Source: Nitrospira sp.
GTDB taxonomy: Bacteria > Nitrospirota > Nitrospiria > Nitrospirales > Nitrospiraceae
NCBI GenBank assembly: GCA_012032965.1
Contig: JAAUPT010000053.1
Coordinates: 1 to 8,363 of the forward strand
Direction of reading: 5' to 3'
DNA length: 8,363 bases
Shown: piece after piece, positions 6,332 through 8,363 of the stretch
Layout of the letters: each line of letters opens with the position of its first letter
Position numbering within the stretch: position 1 is the first letter of the stretch
Program-made: the position numbers and the translations under genes
The notes under the pieces: generated by a model
Databases searched by the model: none
Told to the model about the DNA's origin: nothing
What the model saw: the letters and a program-made list of their open reading frames with translations, nothing else

Positions 6332-7404
6332 CGTTGAACTTCCAGAAGACCTTTGTCGGTCGGGCCTCCATTACGGCTCAGCTCAGCTGTCCGCTCGATC
6401 CACCCTCCGTCACGATTCTGTTCGGTCCATCCGGATCCGGGAAAACGACGATCCTTCGCTGCTTGGCCGGTCTTGAGCAGCCTGATGAAGGAACCATTTC
6501 AGTTGGTGACAGGATGTGGTTCGATGCCACCGCTCGTGTGACGGTCCCCCCACAAGCCCGCCGGCTTGGCTATATGGCACAGGACTATGCCCTGTTTCCA
6601 CACCACAGCGTAGAAGGGAACATCGCCTATGGCCTGACCGGCTTGTCGTCGCAGGAGAAGAAACTTCGGGTAGACGAAGTCTTGCGTCTGTTGCACATTG
6701 AATCCATAGCCCAACAGAAACCCACCCAGCTCTCGGGCGGACAACAGCAGCGGGTCGCCCTGGCCCGTGCGATCGCACGGCGGCCTCGACTGTTGCTGCT
6801 CGACGAACCGTTGTCGGCGCTCGATGCCCCGATGAGGGCTCGCCTGTGCAAAGATTTGCGCAGACTCCTCACACAATTGGCCATTCCTTCTGTCGTGGTG
6901 ACACATGACTGGACCGAAGCGCTCGCCCTTGGTGATCAGATGGCGGTGATCGATAACGGACATGTGCTACAGACAGGCCCGCCACAGGACGTATTTAGTC
7001 GGCCCAGGAATGCCGAGGTTGCGCATGTGGTCGGGATTGAAACGGTTGTCCAAGGAACCATTATGGTGGTACGAGACGAGCTGGCGACCGTTCAAGTCGG
7101 CACAGTCACGTTAACGGCTCTCGCTCCACCAAGCCTCGGACCCGATGTGTTCGTCTGTCTCCGAGCTGAAGATGTGACGCTCGAACTGACAGGTTCTGCG
7201 GAAACAAGCGCCCGAAATCACCTGAAGGGGACCGTCCAAACCATCACATCACTGGGCGCCCTCGTACAAGTGATTCTTGACTGCGGATTTCCTCTCACCG
7301 CTCTCATTACGCAGTCAGCACTACGAGAACTGAACGTGCGCATCGGCAGCGACGTACGAGCTGCGTTCAAGGCAGGCGCTGTGCATCTCATTCCACGGAA
7401 CTAA
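6316..7404 (+). CDS. modC: Molybdate ABC transporter ATP-binding protein ModC
   Basis: This is the cytoplasmic ATPase that powers molybdate import by binding the ModB EAA loop. The 362-residue frame is intact. It shows Walker A GPSGSGKT (residues 37-44), the Q-loop region MAQDYALFPHHSV, ABC signature LSGGQQQRVALARAIA (from ~139), Walker B LLLLDEPLSALD (from ~159) and switch His in VVTHD (~197). The C-terminal ~75 residues (from SARNHLKGTVQTI) are a TOBE/Mop-like domain, the molybdate-responsive domain of ModC. TALITQSALRELNVRIGSDV is a normal Mop pattern. I chose ATG 6316; an in-frame GTG at 6307 is possible, and neither has a strong ribosome site. Overlap with modB suggests coupled translation. 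The ATPase is a better match to ModC than to sulfate or spermidine transporters because of its modAB neighbours and the TOBE type. No clear terminator follows. Confidence 0.94.
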   Translation: MATEITLNFQKTFVGRASITAQLSCPLDPPSVTILFGPSGSGKTTILRCLAGLEQPDEGTISVGDRMWFDATARVTVPPQARRLGYMAQDYALFPHHSVEGNIAYGLTGLSSQEKKLRVDEVLRLLHIESIAQQKPTQLSGGQQQRVALARAIARRPRLLLLDEPLSALDAPMRARLCKDLRRLLTQLAIPSVVVTHDWTEALALGDQMAVIDNGHVLQTGPPQDVFSRPRNAEVAHVVGIETVVQGTIMVVRDELATVQVGTVTLTALAPPSLGPDVFVCLRAEDVTLELTGSAETSARNHLKGTVQTITSLGALVQVILDCGFPLTALITQSALRELNVRIGSDVRAAFKAGAVHLIPRN

Positions 7405-7425
7405 CCCAAGTTTGATGGCCTTCGC

Positions 7426-7491
7426 GATAACACATTGCATCACCTGAGCCCTATTGACGCGAGAATCATAATGTGTTACCAATGGATACAC
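7426..7491 (+). promoter_or_regulatory. Operator/promoter region of the LexA-like repressor
   Basis: The 88 bases between modC and the repressor hold an imperfect palindrome GTGTTACC-AAT-GGATACAC (7473-7491, 6 of 8 pairs matching) ending one base before the ATG. A further half-site GATAACAC lies at 7426-7433, so three copies of the half-site GTGTWWYC occur. TAACACATT (7428-7436) and AATGTGTTA (7470-7478) are also exact reverse complements 33 bases apart, which would allow looping or paired binding. A -10-like CATAAT (7467-7472) abuts the palindrome, and a TTGACG lies at 7454-7459, too close to that -10 to be its -35. Repressor binding here would cover the transcription start. The symmetry is seen; autoregulation is inferred from the adjacent repressor. 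Confidence 0.55.
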
Positions 7492-7492
7492 T

Positions 7493-8038
7493 ATGAAAGC
7501 GCAAGACTTCAAACGCTCCCGTGAAGAACTGGGCCTCACACAGCAACAACTGGCTGACGCACTACACACCACACGCGTATCCGTGGCGCGTTATGAAGCC
7601 GGCATGCGGAAGATTCCAGGTGTCGTCTCGGTTGTGCTCGATCAATTGCGACAGCAGTCGGTGATTCCCATGGCCGGTCTCGTTGCAGCCGGCTTCCCCA
7701 TCGATCCGGTTCCGCAATCCGAACTCGTAGACGTACCGCCGAGCATGTTGCGTGGGGGAGACACCTTCGCCCTCAAGGTCAAGGGAGAATCCATGAAAGA
7801 TGAAGGAATCTTGCCAGGCGATCTCGTCGTGGTGCGCAAGCAGGAAACCGCCAAGAATGGGCAAACCGTCGTCGCATTGGTCAATCGTGAAGCGACGATC
7901 AAAACGTATTTCAAGAAAGGTACGTATATCGAACTCCGTCCGGCCAACGAGACGATGCAGCCAATTATCGTCCACCCGTCTGATGAGTTTCATATCGAAG
8001 GGCTCGTTATCGGCGTCATTCGACACTGCGCCGTCTAA
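7493..8038 (+). CDS. LexA-like self-cleaving repressor, XRE helix-turn-helix plus S24 peptidase
   Basis: This is a 181-residue repressor likely inactivated by RecA-stimulated self-cleavage after DNA damage. Residues 1-45 are an XRE-type HTH (GLTQQQLADALHTTRVSVARYE), not the winged helix of classical LexA. Residues ~58-180 are a LexA/UmuD-type S24 domain. The cleavage site is Ala66-Gly67 in GLVAAGFP, the catalytic Ser is Ser100 in KGESMKDEGI, and the general base Lys is Lys137 in EATIKTYF. The Ser-Lys spacing of 37 equals that of E. coli LexA (Ser119/Lys156). All three elements are present, so it should be able to cleave. It has its own operator-like upstream region. The gene downstream starts after 20 bases with a very strong ribosome site, suggesting an SOS-like operon. 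In several phyla such XRE-S24 repressors control error-prone polymerase cassettes, but none is visible within this window. I give no gene symbol because the DNA-binding domain is not that of LexA. Confidence 0.88.
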   Translation: MKAQDFKRSREELGLTQQQLADALHTTRVSVARYEAGMRKIPGVVSVVLDQLRQQSVIPMAGLVAAGFPIDPVPQSELVDVPPSMLRGGDTFALKVKGESMKDEGILPGDLVVVRKQETAKNGQTVVALVNREATIKTYFKKGTYIELRPANETMQPIIVHPSDEFHIEGLVIGVIRHCAV

Positions 8039-8058
8039 TCTATCGAAAGGAGGAAGAC

Positions 8059-8307
8059 ATGATCCCGCTCGAACGACCGGTTATCACGAACGATCGACTG
8101 ATGGATTTGGAAAGAACCGTGGCGTCGCTGGACAATCGACTGCGGACCATCCAGTGGGGACTCCAACGAGACCACACCGGCTCATTGAAGAAGCGTTTGT
8201 GGAGCTTTATGAGATCCAAACCGGAACGCGAACTTATGTCCGCAGTCTGCAATCAACGTGTTCGTCCGAACATGAAGGTAGCGACTCATGAGAGCCCAAG
8301 AGCATAG
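8059..8307 (+). CDS. Small protein of unknown function, possibly frameshifted
   Basis: An 82-residue frame begins at ATG 8059 behind the strong ribosome site AAGGAGG (8047-8053, five-base gap). I do not recognise the family. The N-terminal ~40 residues (RLMDLERTVASLDNRLRTIQWGL) look like an amphipathic coiled coil. From about 8185 the literal frame becomes basic and less protein-like (SLKKRLWSFMRSK), ending at 8307. The neighbouring frame instead reads LIEEAFVELYEIQTGTRTYV and stops at 8291 with an ATGA overlap on the next start at 8288. A one-base loss near 8180-8190 would explain this and give a ~77-residue protein with a better helical C-terminus. Position directly after the LexA-like repressor suggests co-regulation by DNA damage. 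The existence of a gene here is likely; its true C-terminus is uncertain. Confidence 0.6.
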   Translation: MIPLERPVITNDRLMDLERTVASLDNRLRTIQWGLQRDHTGSLKKRLWSFMRSKPERELMSAVCNQRVRPNMKVATHESPRA

Positions 8308-8363
8308 CTTGACTACAGTCGCGACAGACCCCTGTTCCGATTGTGGAATGCTCGTCGAACAAC
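8288..8363 (+). CDS. Start of an unidentified gene, cut by the window end
   Basis: ATG 8288 opens a frame that remains open to the last base (25 codons, beginning MRAQEHSLTTVATDP). It contains C-S-D-C-G, a CxxC pair that could be half of a zinc site. A modest AAGGT lies about eight bases before the ATG. It would overlap the preceding gene by either 4 bases (ATGA, if that gene ends at 8291) or 20 bases. Too little is present to name a family. It probably belongs to the same operon as the LexA-like repressor. Confidence 0.45.
   Translation, partial: MRAQEHSLTTVATDPCSDCGMLVEQ

Noticed and set aside
7405..7425. Rho-independent terminator after modC
   Set aside because: No GC-rich hairpin followed by a T run is present between the modC stop and the next promoter region.
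1..8363. CRISPR arrays, tRNA or rRNA genes, insertion-sequence ends
   Set aside because: I saw no regularly spaced direct repeats, no tRNA-like or rRNA-like segments and no transposase or terminal inverted repeats in the window.

Overview
The window is mostly bacterial DNA of moderate GC content with genes packed head to tail. Its first ~680 bases differ clearly: they are AT-rich and hold, on the minus strand, part of a PIF1-type helicase resembling the helicase of eukaryotic Helitron transposons or large DNA viruses. The composition changes abruptly at about 671-690, inside a bacterial membrane hydrolase gene that has lost its 5' end. This looks like a chimeric contig or, less likely, a real insertion. 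The bacterial part would suit a Gram-negative of the Nitrospira type (outer-membrane barrel, molybdate uptake, XRE-type LexA-like repressor), but that assignment is inference from gene content, not a database result.

Layout: (1) 1-687, helicase fragment, minus strand. (2) 688-987, C-terminal part of a YdjM-like membrane hydrolase, plus strand. (3) 999-1958, exported protein with lipocalin-like (CrtC/AttH-like) features, minus strand and convergent with the hydrolase. (4) 1959-2136, divergent intergenic region with a 36-bp near-perfect palindrome overlapping a TTGACA box. (5) 2137-7404, a tight five-gene cluster: XRE-HTH regulator with a molybdate-type PBP-like sensor domain, AlgE-like outer-membrane barrel, modA, modB, modC. 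(6) 7405-8363, an operator-bearing intergenic region, a self-cleaving XRE-S24 (LexA-like) repressor, a small unknown gene and the start of another gene that runs off the window.

The five-gene cluster reads as a complete oxyanion acquisition unit. The barrel could let substrate across the outer membrane, ModA would bind molybdate or tungstate in the periplasm, ModB and ModC would import it, and the regulator could sense the ion through its own ModA-like domain and act at the palindrome. The barrel's place in this pathway is inferred from its position.

As given, modA and modB each carry one single-base frameshift, and the small gene after the LexA-like repressor probably carries a third. Together with the chimeric left end, this suggests an imperfectly polished metagenomic or long-read contig rather than three independent gene decays, though true decay is not excluded.
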